Shown: positions 30,116 to 40,161, counted from the first letter of the stretch. The stretch is 64,000 nt of DNA from Mycobacteroides sp. CBMA 271 (GCF_009729205.1 NZ_VTHB01000001.1:682001-746000), one strand, 5' to 3'. Translations and numbers: made by a program. The notes: a model not told the origin generated them from the sequence alone.

Positions 30116-31390
30116 CTACATACCCATGGAGAAGACGGTGTCCTTCTGGTCGGGGACGACGGTGTCATCGGACCGAAGTAGGGGTCCCGTGCTGCCGTCT
30201 GGGTTGGTGCGGCCGTCTGTCGCGCAGAGGTACGGATCCATTTCCTGTGGATAGGGGTCGATGAACATGGGGTTGATCAGCCATTTGCCGTCGGCGTCGT
30301 CATAGGCGCGGCACATGAGTTCGGTCTTGTTGCGATTGATGACGAGGTGCGCCGCGGTGGCGTCCTCGACGAAAGTGACGTCGGTGGTTGAGTCCCCAGC
30401 GGCGAGAATCTGGCGCTTGTTCACATCGAATGGGTCGAAGGCGGCGGGTCCGTGCACGCCGAAGACCACCTGGTTCGCCCAGCACCGCTTGCCATCCACG
30501 TAGGTGATGACGGTGTCGACGCCATCGGCTTGCCCACCGCAGCCCTTGACGTGCGGGGTCTGGCGTCCGTTGGCGTCATAGACGCTCCGCACGCCGATCA
30601 CCTGGCTCGGCGGGATACCGATTTCCGGCGACCACACCTTGGCGATCACCTCCGAGGACGCCGAGATCACCCAGGTGCTCACGCCGTGCGCCTGCAGCGT
30701 GGCGATGAGGTCCTTGATCTGTGGGTAGATCCGCACATAGCCCGGCACGGTGGTGCTGCCGACGGTCTGTGTGGCACCGACGGGTGCGTCGAGGTTCTCT
30801 CGTTTGGCCGCCAGCGCGAATTCGGTGACCTCGCCAGCGGTGTAGCCGGTGGTCAACGCGACGGTCCACACGTAGGCGCCATTGCTCCAGCGCTCGTTGT
30901 ATCCCGTGAATGCTTCCTGTTCCCCCGAACCAGCACCGTGCGTCTTTCCTTCTCTTATCGCCAGGATCTCGTCGGTGCAGGCGACGTTGGTGGATGTCGG
31001 CAGCGGTTGACCGGCAGGAACTGCCGTGCCGCATGCCGCACGTAGCGCGGTCGCCGCGGCCTCGGTGATGAATCGGCTGGTGTCGTGCCAGTCGCGGGGT
31101 TGGCGGATCTTGTCGTGTCGCAGCATCCACGCCAGGGTGGCATCGGAGATGTCGTTCTTGACCTCGGTGTTGTCCCAGTCGAAGAGCGCGACCGCTTTGG
31201 TGGGGCGCTGCCAGGTCCCGGTGCAGGTGCTGTTGGCGTCGATAGCGACCTGAAGCCGTTCCCTGACGTCGCCGTACCAGGGCAGTACCGGATCCAGCTG
31301 GCGACATCCAGGGGCCGCTTGCGCGACGGGGGGTACCGGCGCTAATGCCAACGACAGTACGACGACGGCTAGCCATCCGAATGCCCTCAC
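30116..31390 (-). CDS. Secreted HAD-superfamily phosphatase
   Basis: 424-aa exported protein with a signal peptide (residues 1-26, cleaved near AQAA) and a haloacid-dehalogenase fold. Motif I is DWDNT (Asp71, Asp73). Motif II is probably VISAS near 246-250, and motif III/IV is AAGDSTTDV near 339-347. A cysteine-rich set suggests disulfides outside the cytoplasm. Related secreted phosphoserine-phosphatase-like proteins exist in actinobacteria; the substrate is unknown. GTG at 31390 overlaps the stop of the disrupted gene upstream by 4 bases, so the two were co-translated. Confidence 0.82.
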   Translation of the reverse strand: MRAFGWLAVVVLSLALAPVPPVAQAAPGCRQLDPVLPWYGDVRERLQVAIDANSTCTGTWQRPTKAVALFDWDNTEVKNDISDATLAWMLRHDKIRQPRDWHDTSRFITEAAATALRAACGTAVPAGQPLPTSTNVACTDEILAIREGKTHGAGSGEQEAFTGYNERWSNGAYVWTVALTTGYTAGEVTEFALAAKRENLDAPVGATQTVGSTTVPGYVRIYPQIKDLIATLQAHGVSTWVISASSEVIAKVWSPEIGIPPSQVIGVRSVYDANGRQTPHVKGCGGQADGVDTVITYVDGKRCWANQVVFGVHGPAAFDPFDVNKRQILAAGDSTTDVTFVEDATAAHLVINRNKTELMCRAYDDADGKWLINPMFIDPYPQEMDPYLCATDGRTNPDGSTGPLLRSDDTVVPDQKDTVFSMGM

Positions 31391-32223
31391 TTGCCGAAAT
31401 TACCACCGCGCGTCCGCGATTCGGGGCCCATCATCGAGCGTTCACCGGCAGTTTCGGCTCGTTGAAGCCGAATCTCCGCGGCCCGCGCCCAGATGCGTTC
31501 ACGCAGCATTTGGCTTTCGGTGGGATGCGGAGCGTCCAAGACGTCCGCCCGCGCCTGCTTAGCGATGGAAACCTCGCGTCGGTAGTGGCGGAAGATCTGT
31601 ATCTCGCCGTCAGTGGCCGAAAGATATTCGTAGTCGGTGTCCCATGGCTCCGTGATGCGCAGCAGTTCAGCGTAAGTAGCCCACTGCCGCAAAGTCTGAG
31701 GGCTGCCCGCTAACACCAGTAACCCACCGAGACGTTCGGCGGTCTCCCAGCCCACGGGTTTCGGCGTATAGGGGTAGTCCCGTTGCCCATTGGGCATTTC
31801 CCGCCATTCCTGGAATTCAGCGGACCATTTATCGAGTCCGTGGGTGCGCAAGCGCACGGTGCCGTCGGGTTTGGTGGGCAGCCGGCGACGCAGCGCCGTG
31901 GCCGCCTGCCGGGTGAGCACGGTCAGGTGCGAGGGCAACAGCACAATCGGCTCGGACGACTCGGCGTCGAACGGGTTGGAATCCAGATGCGGGCGATCGA
32001 TCAGCATCAGCGTGCCGGGCTGCCGCTGATAGGCAAGGCCCCACAGCAGCCGCGCCAGTGTCTTTGCGCCGGCTTCATCCTAGATCACATGCCACGTGTC
32101 GTGAAACCAGTTGGTGGAGAACAGCACATCCGCATCGGCTCGCAGCGTGATGACGGTATAGCGCCGTCCGTCGAGTGTCATGGAATGCCGATGCAGCTTC
32201 ATCACGCTGCCCGTCGCGTCCAC
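31387..32223 (-). pseudogene. Gene of unknown function broken by an in-frame TAG at codon 48
   Basis: Reading from GTG at 32223 (preceded by GGGGAGG) gives 47 codons ending in NWFHDTWHVI, then TAG at 32082-32080. The same frame continues without further stops for 230 codons to TGA at 31389-31387. The joined product would be 278 aa, with no signal peptide and several Trp/Arg-rich stretches; no family recognised. No ribosome site or good start was seen just after the stop; the first in-frame ATG afterwards is about 25 codons on. The ancestral gene overlaps the HAD phosphatase start (GTGA), so loss of translation may reduce expression of that gene. Confidence 0.7.
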
Positions 32224-32352
32224 CTTCGTGTCCTCCCCTCACGCCGATCAATTGAATTCTCGCAGGCCACAGCGACGCACGTGCGCAATTGCCAACTGCG
32301 GCGCACTATGGTTCGGGACACCCCGACCCATGACACCCATGAAGGAGCCTCG

Positions 32353-33270
32353 ATGGCGCGGACCGATGACGACACCTGGGACCTGGCTTCGAGCGTGGGG
32401 GCGACGGCGACGATGGTGGCCGCGCAGCGCGCGCTGGCCAGCCACGTGCCCAATGCGCTGATCAACGATCCCTACGCCGAGCCGCTGGTGCGCGCCGTCG
32501 GCATCGAGTACTTCACCAAGCTGGCCTCGGGGGATTTCGATCCCGAACAGATGGCGGGGCTGGTACAGCTCGGCATCACCGCCGACGGCATGGCCAACGG
32601 AATGGCAAGTCGCACCTGGTACTACGACACCGCCTTCGAATCCTCGGCCGCCGCGGGAGTGCGCCAAGCCGTCATCCTCGCATCCGGACTGGATACCCGC
32701 GCCTATCGACTGAACTGGCCGGCGGGCACCACGGTGTACGAGCTCGACCAGCCGGAGGTGATCACGTTCAAGACCGACACGCTGGCCGAGCTGGGCGCCG
32801 CACCGAGCGCCGACCGTCGGACTGTCGCGATCGATCTGCGCGATGACTGGCCAACTGCGTTGCAGGCAGCCGGATTCGACCCCAAGCAGCCGACGGTGTG
32901 GTCGGCAGAGGGTCTGCTGATCTACCTGCCGCCGGAAGCCCAGGATCGGCTGTTCGCGTCGATCACCGAGCTCAGCGCGCCCGGTAGCCGCCTGGTGTGC
33001 GAGCAGGTCCCGGGCCTGGAAACCGCCGATTTCTCCAAGGCGCGCGAGCTGACCCGTCAATTCGCCGGGGACACACTGGACCTGGACTTGGAGTCACTGG
33101 TGTACACCGGCGAGCGCCAGATGGCCGCGGACTGGTTTGCCGAACACGGCTGGACGGTGGTGACCGAGGAGAATGAGGCGCTGTACGCCCGGCTGGGTCT
33201 GGAACCGCCGAACCCGTTGCTGCGCACCATATTCCCCAACATCGTCTACGTCGACGCCACCCTGGGCTAG
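32353..33270 (+). CDS. Putative SAM-dependent methyltransferase (TIGR00027-type)
   Basis: 305-aa member of the large mycobacterial family of leucine-carboxyl-methyltransferase-like proteins. It begins MARTDDDTWDLASSVGATA, keeps the L-D-T-R-A-Y-R segment (about residues 114-120), E-L-D-Q-P (about 132) and SAEGLLIYLPP near 188-198. The ATG follows GGAGCC. The far upstream extension of the same frame has no family similarity. Its stop overlaps the end of the convergent transporter gene. Substrate unknown. A paralog beside sppA is also found in M. tuberculosis. Confidence 0.9.
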   Translation: MARTDDDTWDLASSVGATATMVAAQRALASHVPNALINDPYAEPLVRAVGIEYFTKLASGDFDPEQMAGLVQLGITADGMANGMASRTWYYDTAFESSAAAGVRQAVILASGLDTRAYRLNWPAGTTVYELDQPEVITFKTDTLAELGAAPSADRRTVAIDLRDDWPTALQAAGFDPKQPTVWSAEGLLIYLPPEAQDRLFASITELSAPGSRLVCEQVPGLETADFSKARELTRQFAGDTLDLDLESLVYTGERQMAADWFAEHGWTVVTEENEALYARLGLEPPNPLLRTIFPNIVYVDATLG

Positions 33271-34406
33271 CCGGCCGCGCGCGAACGGCCTCGCTTCCAC
33301 CAGGGGCGACTCGACACCTCGGGCTCGCCCGTATCCGCGTCCCCGAACGGAACCCCTTTGTAGACAGCGAGATACACGTCGATCGTGGTCACGATGACAA
33401 TCATCAGCACCGGACCCAACACGATTCCCCAGAATCCGAAGGCCGCGATCCCCGAGAAAACCGCCAGCAGCATCAGCGCGGGGTCCAGCCGGGCGCCGCG
33501 CGGAACAAGAATGGGGCGCAGCACATTGTCGATATTGGATACCACCAGGATGTGCCACGCGATCACAAACAGCCCGCCGACGGGATGACCAAAGACGATC
33601 ATGCCGATGCCGAAAGGAATCGTCACGATGCCGCCCCCGAGCGGGATGATCGATAGCGCGGTCAACAGTATCGCGAAGAAGAAGAATCCCTGCCGGAAGC
33701 CGGCGATGTACACCGATGCTGCGCCCGCGACTCCCTGTGCCATCGCAATCACGAACTGCCCCTTGACCGTTCCGCGCACCATCGCCCCGATCTTGTCGAG
33801 GTATAGGTCGGTGATCTCCGCCCCCAGCGGATTGAGCTGCCGCACCAGCGTGAGCACCTTGTCCTGCTTGACCAAGAGGGAGACGAACACGTACAGGAAG
33901 ATGATGGAGGCCGCCACGGCCGAGGCGACGCTGCCGACGGCACTCTGCAACACCTGAAGCAACCCCTGACCGACGTTCTCCGCCAAGGAAGCGATGGACT
34001 GCCTCAGCGTGTCCGGGGTCAGCTGGACATGTACGAACGGAACTCGTGCCAGGACGTCGTTGACCACCTCAAACGCTCGCTGCCCAAGCGTGGTCATATC
34101 GGTGTCCCCCACCCACTTGGAGACACTCTCGATCATGCGGGTGATCTGAATGGTCGCAACAAAACCCAGCGCACTTACCGGAATCACCACCATACCGAGA
34201 GCGCCGAGCAGCGTCAGGGCTGCCGAGACGCCGGTACCGAACCGCTGGCCCAGACGCCGGTAGAGCGGCGTGAACAAGTACGCGGCCACCGCCGCGACGA
34301 CGATCAGGATGAAATAGCCGCGCAGAAAGTAGGCGCCGAACAAAATGCCCACTGCAGTGAGCACGGCGAGCACGCGTTTCTGAAATACCGTCAGCTCGGT
34401 GTTCAC
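33267..34406 (-). CDS. AI-2E family transporter (PerM/YdiK type)
   Basis: 379-aa inner-membrane protein with about eight hydrophobic segments in the AI-2E exporter-like pattern: two pairs at the N-terminus, a long amphipathic region at about 80-150, and the G-G-x-x-x-I-P late motif (IPLGGGIVTIPFG near 262-274). GTG at 34406 is used because GAAGGGG lies just upstream. The substrate is uncertain, as most family members do not carry AI-2. Confidence 0.86.
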   Translation of the reverse strand: MNTELTVFQKRVLAVLTAVGILFGAYFLRGYFILIVVAAVAAYLFTPLYRRLGQRFGTGVSAALTLLGALGMVVIPVSALGFVATIQITRMIESVSKWVGDTDMTTLGQRAFEVVNDVLARVPFVHVQLTPDTLRQSIASLAENVGQGLLQVLQSAVGSVASAVAASIIFLYVFVSLLVKQDKVLTLVRQLNPLGAEITDLYLDKIGAMVRGTVKGQFVIAMAQGVAGAASVYIAGFRQGFFFFAILLTALSIIPLGGGIVTIPFGIGMIVFGHPVGGLFVIAWHILVVSNIDNVLRPILVPRGARLDPALMLLAVFSGIAAFGFWGIVLGPVLMIVIVTTIDVYLAVYKGVPFGDADTGEPEVSSRPWWKRGRSRAAG

Positions 34407-34490
34407 CGATGCCCCTTCCGCCGGCGAATGCACTCGACACGTTAGTCCGTGTCGGCCTGTGCGCGGACGAATGACGCTGACGCGGCGCGA

Positions 34491-36242
34491 TTAAAAGCGG
34501 TAGTCGCCCAACATCATCGTCTGGGCACTGCCGACCGACCGCTGAGCACGCTGGACGGTCTCCAGCGCCAACTGCGCGACCCGTCCCAGCACGGCGTCGG
34601 TGACGGCCGCGGCAGCGGGCTGGGACGACGATCGCTGACGCAGCATCGATGACAGCGGTGAGCTCGGGAAGTTCACGATCCGAACCTCGTCGTCGGCATC
34701 GATATCCGCGAGCGCCTTGGCCTTGGCCACCGCCTCGCGGAAGCCGCCGAGCTCGTCGACCAAGCCGTGTTCCAGCGCGTCACTTCCCGACCAGATCCGC
34801 CCCTGTGCAACCGCTTTCACTGCGTCGACGGTGAGATTTCGCCCGTCTGCGACCCGCTGCACAAAGTCCTCGTAGTGCATATCGATTTCGGCCTCGACCA
34901 AATCGCGCTGCTCATCGGTGAAGGGTTCGTTGCTCGACCACGCATCGGCGTTGGCATTGGTGCGCAAGGAATCCGATGCGACACCCAGCTTCTCCTTGAG
35001 TCCCCGGGTGATGAACTTTCCGGTGATCACTCCGATGGACCCGGTGATGGTTCCTGGATTGGCGAAGATCGCGTCCGCGCTCATGGCGACGTAATACCCA
35101 CCCGATCCGGCCACCGCACCCATGGACACCACCACCGGCTTGCCCGCCTCGCGCGCCCGGACCACCTCTCGCCAAATGGTTTCCGAGCCGTTGACCGATC
35201 CGCCGGGACTATCGACACGGAGCACAATGGCGGCCACCGATTCGTCGGCGACGGCGTCCCGCAAGGCCTCGGCGATCACGTCGCCGCCACTGGCCGGCCC
35301 CGGTGGAAACATCCGTGGTCCGCTGCGACCACTCGCGATCGCCCCCGCGAGGGTGACCACGCCGATGGTCGGCCGCGACGTGCGTCCGGGTAAAGACGGA
35401 AGACTCGGCACCTGCGGTCGGGTCGCCCGGGCGTAGCGCGCCAGATAGAGCAGTGGTGGTTCTTTGTCGTCTGGTGCGCCTGTCAATTCACCGATGCGCG
35501 CGTACGCCTCGTCGCGGTAGCCGATGCGGTCAACCAGTCCGGCGGCGATCGCATCGGTGCGGCGCAGCGGTGCGCGGTCCGCCAGGGCGTCCACATCGGC
35601 CGGTTCGAGTTTGCGCGATGCCGCCACGCCGTCGCGAACCTGCTCCGAGAGGCTTTCCAGCAGCCGACCATCGGCTTCCCGCTGGGCGTCGGTGTAGCCG
35701 TCCTCCGTGAAAAGGTTTGCCGCCGACTTGTATTGACCACGCGCGAGGAACTGCGCCTCGACACCGGCCTTATCGAGGGCGCCGCGCAGGAACGTTCCGT
35801 TGGCTGCGAATCCGACGAGTCCCACGGTGCCGGAAGGCTGCATCCACACCTCGCCGAACGCAGACGCCAGGTAGTAGGCGAGCGTGCCCGGATAGGTCTC
35901 GGACCAGGCCAGGCTGGGTTTGACAGCGCTGAACGCCTCGATGGCGGCGCGGAGCTCCTGAACGGATCCCGCCGCGGCGGGGGGGATCTGCACGCGGGCG
36001 ATAAGCCCGGCGACCCGCGGATCGTCAATCGCCCGGTGGATGGCGGCGATGGTGTGCCGCAGCGACAGCGGCCTGCTCGCGCCCGAAAACACCAGGCCCA
36101 GCGGATCGAAGTTGACAGTCTCAGGCGGGACCTCGAGAAGATCCAGTTCCAAGATGCAGTCCCGCGGCACCCCCCGGTGACGTGCGGTATCAACCTTGGC
36201 CAGGAGATCGTGGACGTCCGTGGGCGCAGTTAAGGCGAACAT
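34491..36242 (-). CDS. sppA: Signal peptide peptidase SppA, 67K type (protease IV)
   Basis: 583-aa serine protease of the S49 family with two ClpP-like halves. The catalytic dyad follows the E. coli pattern: Lys172 (ARGQYKSAA) in the N-terminal half and Ser380 (VAGSGGYY) in the C-terminal half. There is no clear N-terminal membrane segment, unlike the E. coli enzyme. ATG at 36242 has a -10-like TACGCT six bases upstream, which suggests leaderless expression and rules out the longer frame. Function: degradation of cleaved signal peptides or membrane protein remnants. Confidence 0.92.
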   Translation of the reverse strand: MFALTAPTDVHDLLAKVDTARHRGVPRDCILELDLLEVPPETVNFDPLGLVFSGASRPLSLRHTIAAIHRAIDDPRVAGLIARVQIPPAAAGSVQELRAAIEAFSAVKPSLAWSETYPGTLAYYLASAFGEVWMQPSGTVGLVGFAANGTFLRGALDKAGVEAQFLARGQYKSAANLFTEDGYTDAQREADGRLLESLSEQVRDGVAASRKLEPADVDALADRAPLRRTDAIAAGLVDRIGYRDEAYARIGELTGAPDDKEPPLLYLARYARATRPQVPSLPSLPGRTSRPTIGVVTLAGAIASGRSGPRMFPPGPASGGDVIAEALRDAVADESVAAIVLRVDSPGGSVNGSETIWREVVRAREAGKPVVVSMGAVAGSGGYYVAMSADAIFANPGTITGSIGVITGKFITRGLKEKLGVASDSLRTNANADAWSSNEPFTDEQRDLVEAEIDMHYEDFVQRVADGRNLTVDAVKAVAQGRIWSGSDALEHGLVDELGGFREAVAKAKALADIDADDEVRIVNFPSSPLSSMLRQRSSSQPAAAAVTDAVLGRVAQLALETVQRAQRSVGSAQTMMLGDYRF

Positions 36243-36248
36243 GCCTTG

Positions 36249-36254
36249 AGCGTA
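36249..36254 (-). promoter_or_regulatory. Candidate leaderless -10 element for sppA (TACGCT)
   Basis: TACGCT on the minus strand, six bases before the sppA ATG; the same hexamer and spacing precede the cutinase at 51037. Confidence 0.5.
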
Positions 36255-36348
36255 CCGACGATTGCGGCGATGCTCCCGGCCACAAATCCGCGCTAGTCCA
36301 TCTGACGAGCGCGTAGGGTCGGAACCATTCGCTGGCGGAGGGGCAACG

Positions 36349-37920
36349 ATGAAACGTGCACAAAAGGTGGTGGCGCGGCTCGCCGCGTTACTCGCGGTGA
36401 CTGTGGCGCCCGGGGCGTCCGGATGTATCGACACCTCCGGGTCTCGTGATGTGGCACCTTCGCAATCCACGTCGGTGGCAGCGGTCGCGCCCACACGCAG
36501 CTATCCCGGGTTGTTCCCGGAGTATCGCGGCAAATTCCACCCCAACCACACCGATCTGGGTGGCCGGAATAACACCGACCTCGCCGGGCTGCTGCCAGTG
36601 GCCGCCGACTTCCCCGCGCAAGGAGTGACCCGTCCGCCCGATATCGCGGCCGAGGACGGAGCCGGGTTGGGCATGCACGGCCAAACGGACGGTGAAACAC
36701 GTCCACCCGAATGTCTGTACACGCCGTTCGGCAAGTCATTCTCCAGAGCACCTGACGGTTCGGACTGGAATCTGTATTACGCGGCCTCGACGTTCTACGA
36801 GGCAGACCCCGCGGGCAATCACATCATCGCGACGGTCAATCGCGAGCGTGAGAACGCTGACGTGTTCGCATTGACCACCGCGTGGATCACGAAGTGCGGT
36901 CAGTACGACAGGGCTTTTCCGACCTTCACCAATCCGGAAGTGCGGAATCGTCATGTCACCGACACCTTCGCCCCGGGCCCGATCGTCGATGGTGTTCAGA
37001 CGTACGTGTACACAAGCGCGACTGCCGATCTGGATGATGCTTCGGCCAGCAAGCCGCCCTCCGGGGTGCGCGGTCAACGGATCCTGCTGGCGCGGGTGCG
37101 TTCGGCCGTCTTCGAGGTGGCGGGCACCGATCAGGTGGACGCCGGCCTGCTCGACCAGCTGATGGCCACCACCATCGCGAACGCGAAGCACGCCCCGCCG
37201 CCGCCCGAACAGAACGTGAGCCGGCTGGCCGGTCTGCCCACCTGCGATAAGGTCTCGCCGCAACCGGGCATTCCGCAACCGGATCCGACCCTGGACTGCA
37301 CGCTGCGCACCTCTGATGGCAGCGGTGTGATCTTCGAAGTGCTCGGCACCCCCGCGGGGTCCATCCGGGTGTTCAACAGCAATGGCGCGGTGCAGCAGTC
37401 CATCCGCGTACCGAATCCGATATCCCAGTTGCGCCTTCCGTACCTGCAGGATCTGGACCAGGACAAGCGCGAAGAGCTGCTGGTGGTCACGGGGACGGGA
37501 GATCCTGCCGGTGAGCTCATGGACGTGTGGCGCGCGCGGCCCAATTCTGACCAATTCGACATGACCGGAACGATTTTCGGAGTTCCTCGATTCTGGCTGA
37601 CATCCGATCGGTTCATCGGCATCTTCTCGCGCAACGGTGCTGACGCCGGCGTGGCCGCCCTGTTCCGGTTCGTCGACAACAAGTTGGTGGTGCTGGCGCT
37701 GCTGGACACCGAAAGACGAGTCGACAACCTGCCATTCGATCCGCGCTGGCGCCTCAACGGGAATGTCAAATGCGCGATGAATCTGTCTGATGACCCGCCA
37801 GGAGCTTTCGCGGCACGCCGGGAGGCGCTGATTGCCGCAGGCGTGGACCCGGCGACGGCCGACGAGCATTTCTGCCTGCAGAAGTGGGTGCCGGGGCTCT
37901 ACAGTCAGGGCACACGGTGA
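36349..37920 (+). CDS. Lipoprotein with C-terminal DxDxD-loop domain, paralog of the next gene
   Basis: 523-aa predicted lipoprotein. The signal peptide ends in a lipobox (GASGC, Cys about residue 26). The ATG follows GGAGGGG. Residues about 30-285 are a mycobacterial sensor-like extracellular region of unknown function. Residues about 295-523 align along their length with the whole mature part of the following gene: C-x-x-x-x-P-Q, L-D-C-x-L-R, F-E-x-L-G-T-P, Y-L-Q-D-L-D-Q-D-K-R-E-E-L. The D-L-D-Q-D stretch resembles the Ca-binding loop of FG-GAP/VCBS repeats. Its stop overlaps the next start by 4 bases (GTGA). Confidence 0.8.
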   Translation: MKRAQKVVARLAALLAVTVAPGASGCIDTSGSRDVAPSQSTSVAAVAPTRSYPGLFPEYRGKFHPNHTDLGGRNNTDLAGLLPVAADFPAQGVTRPPDIAAEDGAGLGMHGQTDGETRPPECLYTPFGKSFSRAPDGSDWNLYYAASTFYEADPAGNHIIATVNRERENADVFALTTAWITKCGQYDRAFPTFTNPEVRNRHVTDTFAPGPIVDGVQTYVYTSATADLDDASASKPPSGVRGQRILLARVRSAVFEVAGTDQVDAGLLDQLMATTIANAKHAPPPPEQNVSRLAGLPTCDKVSPQPGIPQPDPTLDCTLRTSDGSGVIFEVLGTPAGSIRVFNSNGAVQQSIRVPNPISQLRLPYLQDLDQDKREELLVVTGTGDPAGELMDVWRARPNSDQFDMTGTIFGVPRFWLTSDRFIGIFSRNGADAGVAALFRFVDNKLVVLALLDTERRVDNLPFDPRWRLNGNVKCAMNLSDDPPGAFAARREALIAAGVDPATADEHFCLQKWVPGLYSQGTR

Positions 37921-38735
37921 GAAATTCCGGCCAGACAAGATGCGGTGCCACAGCACTTCTCGCCATGGTGGTGGCCCTGACTGCATGCACACACGGCGGC
38001 ATCCAGCGCACAGAAACGTCGACGAGTTCGGCACCCAACAGGCTCGACGCGCTGCCGCCGTGCTCGTCGATCAAACCACAGGCCATCGAACCAGATCCCA
38101 ACCCAGCACTAGATTGCGTGCTGCGGTCCAAGGATTCGGCGAGGCTGACATTCGAAGCGCTGGGCACACCCCCCATCACCATCAAGGTGTACGAACCCAA
38201 TGGGGCTCTGCGCCAAACCTTTACTGTTCCGGTCAACAAGCCGGAACGGACCCCACCGTTCCTTGCCGACCTTGATCGGGACGGCCGCGATGAGCTGATG
38301 GTGGTGTACAACGTCGGATCCGACGGCGACATCCTGGAGGTGTGGCGCGCGCACAAGGATTCGGGGAAGTTCTCCTCGGCAGGGCAGGTACTCGGTCACC
38401 CGGAATTCCGCACCACCGATGAAGGATTCGCCGCGTTCTATGCGAGCACCGGAGCCGGGTCGGGACGGGTCTCCATCTACCGATTCGCCAACGACAAGGT
38501 GCTGGAGCTGGGCATCCTGTTCGTCCAGGCCGCCGACTGGCCCGAACCGCCCGATCCGGCCCGTACCTGGTACACCAACGGAAACACGTTGTGCTCCTTC
38601 AACTACGACGACGACCCACCGGGACGAGCGGCACGAAGGAACCAGGCGCTGACGGATGCGGGCATCGACCCGCCAACCGCGCAGGACCGCTTCTGCAAGC
38701 AGCCCTGGGTCGCCGATATCTATAAGAAGCACTGA
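37917..38735 (+). CDS. Lipoprotein, tandem paralog of the preceding gene's C-terminal half
   Basis: 272-aa predicted lipoprotein with signal peptide and lipobox LTAC (Cys near residue 24), followed by a Ser/Thr-rich linker and one domain homologous to residues 295-523 of the upstream protein. Shared blocks include LDCVLR, FEALGTP, LADLDRDGRDELMVV, a late DDPPG and a conserved C-x(n)-W near the end. GTG overlaps the upstream stop, so the pair is probably translated together. Function unknown. The acidic D-x-D-x-D-G-R-D-E-L loop suggests calcium binding. Confidence 0.8.
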   Translation: MRNSGQTRCGATALLAMVVALTACTHGGIQRTETSTSSAPNRLDALPPCSSIKPQAIEPDPNPALDCVLRSKDSARLTFEALGTPPITIKVYEPNGALRQTFTVPVNKPERTPPFLADLDRDGRDELMVVYNVGSDGDILEVWRAHKDSGKFSSAGQVLGHPEFRTTDEGFAAFYASTGAGSGRVSIYRFANDKVLELGILFVQAADWPEPPDPARTWYTNGNTLCSFNYDDDPPGRAARRNQALTDAGIDPPTAQDRFCKQPWVADIYKKH

Positions 38736-38807
38736 CGAGCACCGAGCGTCAAGCTACGGCGGGATTTGAGCCGAATTGCCGCAGCAGCTTCACGCTCGGC
38801 GAAACAA

Positions 38808-38839
38808 AAAGGGCGCCCACCCGAAGGTGGACGCCCTTT
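38808..38839 (-). terminator. Rho-independent terminator after rplO
   Basis: AAAGGGCG-C-CCACC and GGTGG-A-CGCCCTTT form a 13-bp stem with one mismatch and a CGAA loop. On the minus strand it is followed by TTGTTT-like T residues. It begins 14 bases after the rplO stop and ends the distal spc unit. Confidence 0.8.
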
Positions 38840-38852
38840 CTGAAAGCGGGTA

Positions 38853-39293
38853 CTAGACCTCGTTGACCGATCCGCCTGCGGCGGTGATCTTCTCGCGGGC
38901 CGATTCGCTGAACTTGTTGGCAGTGATCGACACCTTGACCTTGAGGTCGCCGTTGCCGAGCACCTTCACCAGCTCGTTCTTGCGCACCGCACCCTTGGCC
39001 ACCAGTGCCTCGATGGTGACGTCGCCACCCTCGGGGAACAGCCGCTCGATGTCGGCCAGGTTCACCACCTGGTACTCGGTGCGGAAGCGGTTCTTGAAGC
39101 CCTTGAGCTTCGGCAGCCGCATGTGGATGGGCATCTGCCCACCCTCGAAGGTCACCGGCACGTTCTTGCGTGCCTTGGTGCCCTTGGTGCCGCGGCCGGC
39201 GGTCTTACCCTTGGACCCTTCACCACGGCCGACGCGGGTGCGCTCGGTCTTGGAGCCCGGGGCCGGGCGCAGATGATGCAATTTGATGGTCAT
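38853..39293 (-). CDS. rplO: 50S ribosomal protein L15
   Basis: 146-aa L15. The glycine/arginine-rich N-terminus ([20 protein letters not shown], then [11 protein letters not shown]) and the L15 C-terminal domain (about residues 75-146) are present. Its start overlaps the rpmD stop by one base (TAATG). Last gene of the distal spc unit; terminator follows. Confidence 0.99.
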   Translation of the reverse strand: MTIKLHHLRPAPGSKTERTRVGRGEGSKGKTAGRGTKGTKARKNVPVTFEGGQMPIHMRLPKLKGFKNRFRTEYQVVNLADIERLFPEGGDVTIEALVAKGAVRKNELVKVLGNGDLKVKVSITANKFSESAREKITAAGGSVNEV

Positions 39294-39475
39294 TACTTCA
39301 CATCCTCGACGGTGACCAGGTGGCGAACCACCTGGAGCAGGCCGCGGGTCTGCGCGTTGTCCTCACGGACAACACTCTGACGAATCTTGCGCAGTCCCAG
39401 TGTCTTCAATGATTCGCGCTGCTTCCACCGAGATCCGATGGTGCTGCGCACCTGAGTGATCAACAGATCAGCCAT
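39293..39475 (-). CDS. rpmD: 50S ribosomal protein L30
   Basis: 60-aa L30, full length, beginning [15 protein letters not shown]. Its start overlaps the end of rpsE by 8 bases and its stop overlaps the rplO start by one, so the three are tightly coupled. The longer frame upstream is noise inside rpsE. Confidence 0.98.
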   Translation of the reverse strand: MADLLITQVRSTIGSRWKQRESLKTLGLRKIRQSVVREDNAQTRGLLQVVRHLVTVEDVK

Positions 39476-40130
39476 GACTGCCTCCCCGTGCTGCCGCAGC
39501 TGCGAACTCGGCGCGGGCCCGGAGCATGCCGGCCGGAGCCACATCCTCGATGGGCAGACCGCGGCGGGCCGCAACCTCTTCGGGGCGCTGCAACTGCTTG
39601 AGCGCCGCGACGGTCGCGTGGACCACGTTGATGGCGTTATCGCTACCGAGCGACTTGGCCAAAATATCGTGCACACCAGCGCATTCCAGCACCGCGCGAG
39701 CAGCGCCACCGGCGATCACACCGGTACCGGCCGAGGCCGGACGCAGCATGACGACACCGGCGGAATCCTCGCCCTGAACCGGGTGAGTGATGGTGCTGCC
39801 GATGAGCGGAACGCGGAAGAAGTTCTTGCGAGCCTCGTCCACACCCTTGGCGATGGCGGCCGGAACTTCCTTGGCCTTGCCGTAGCCGACGCCCACCATG
39901 CCGTTGCCGTCGCCGACGATCACCAGCGCGGTGAAGCTGAACCGGCGACCGCCCTTGACGACCTTGGAGACGCGGTTGATAGTGACAACCCGCTCCAGGT
40001 AGTTGCTCTTCTCGGCGTTGTCACGCCCACCGCGACGGTCGTCGCGGTTATCACGGCGCCCACGGCCGCCGTCGCGACCCTCGTTGGCGCCGCCGGCTGC
40101 ACCGGGAGCGCCCGAATTGCGCTGCGCCAT
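39468..40130 (-). CDS. rpsE: 30S ribosomal protein S5
   Basis: 220-aa S5 of the decoding-region fidelity centre. A disordered Gly/Arg/Asp-rich extension (about residues 1-38) precedes the double-stranded RNA-binding domain ([20 protein letters not shown]) and the S5 C-terminal domain. Two adjacent ATG codons (40133 and 40130) follow GAAGGGA; the second is used here because it has the better spacing. Confidence 0.97.
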   Translation of the reverse strand: MAQRNSGAPGAAGGANEGRDGGRGRRDNRDDRRGGRDNAEKSNYLERVVTINRVSKVVKGGRRFSFTALVIVGDGNGMVGVGYGKAKEVPAAIAKGVDEARKNFFRVPLIGSTITHPVQGEDSAGVVMLRPASAGTGVIAGGAARAVLECAGVHDILAKSLGSDNAINVVHATVAALKQLQRPEEVAARRGLPIEDVAPAGMLRARAEFAAAAARGGSHG

Positions 40131-40161
40131 CATGCATTCCCTTCGTTGGAAGTCTCGAACA

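Noticed and set aside
32080..32082. Possible stop-codon recoding (pyrrolysine or readthrough) in the disrupted gene
   Set aside because: No structured element was evident and mycobacteria are not known to use pyrrolysine; a simple nonsense mutation is more likely.
31783..32352. In-frame upstream extension of the methyltransferase gene
   Set aside because: The family begins at MARTDDDTW, with a ribosome site before ATG 32353; the extension is antisense to the disrupted gene.
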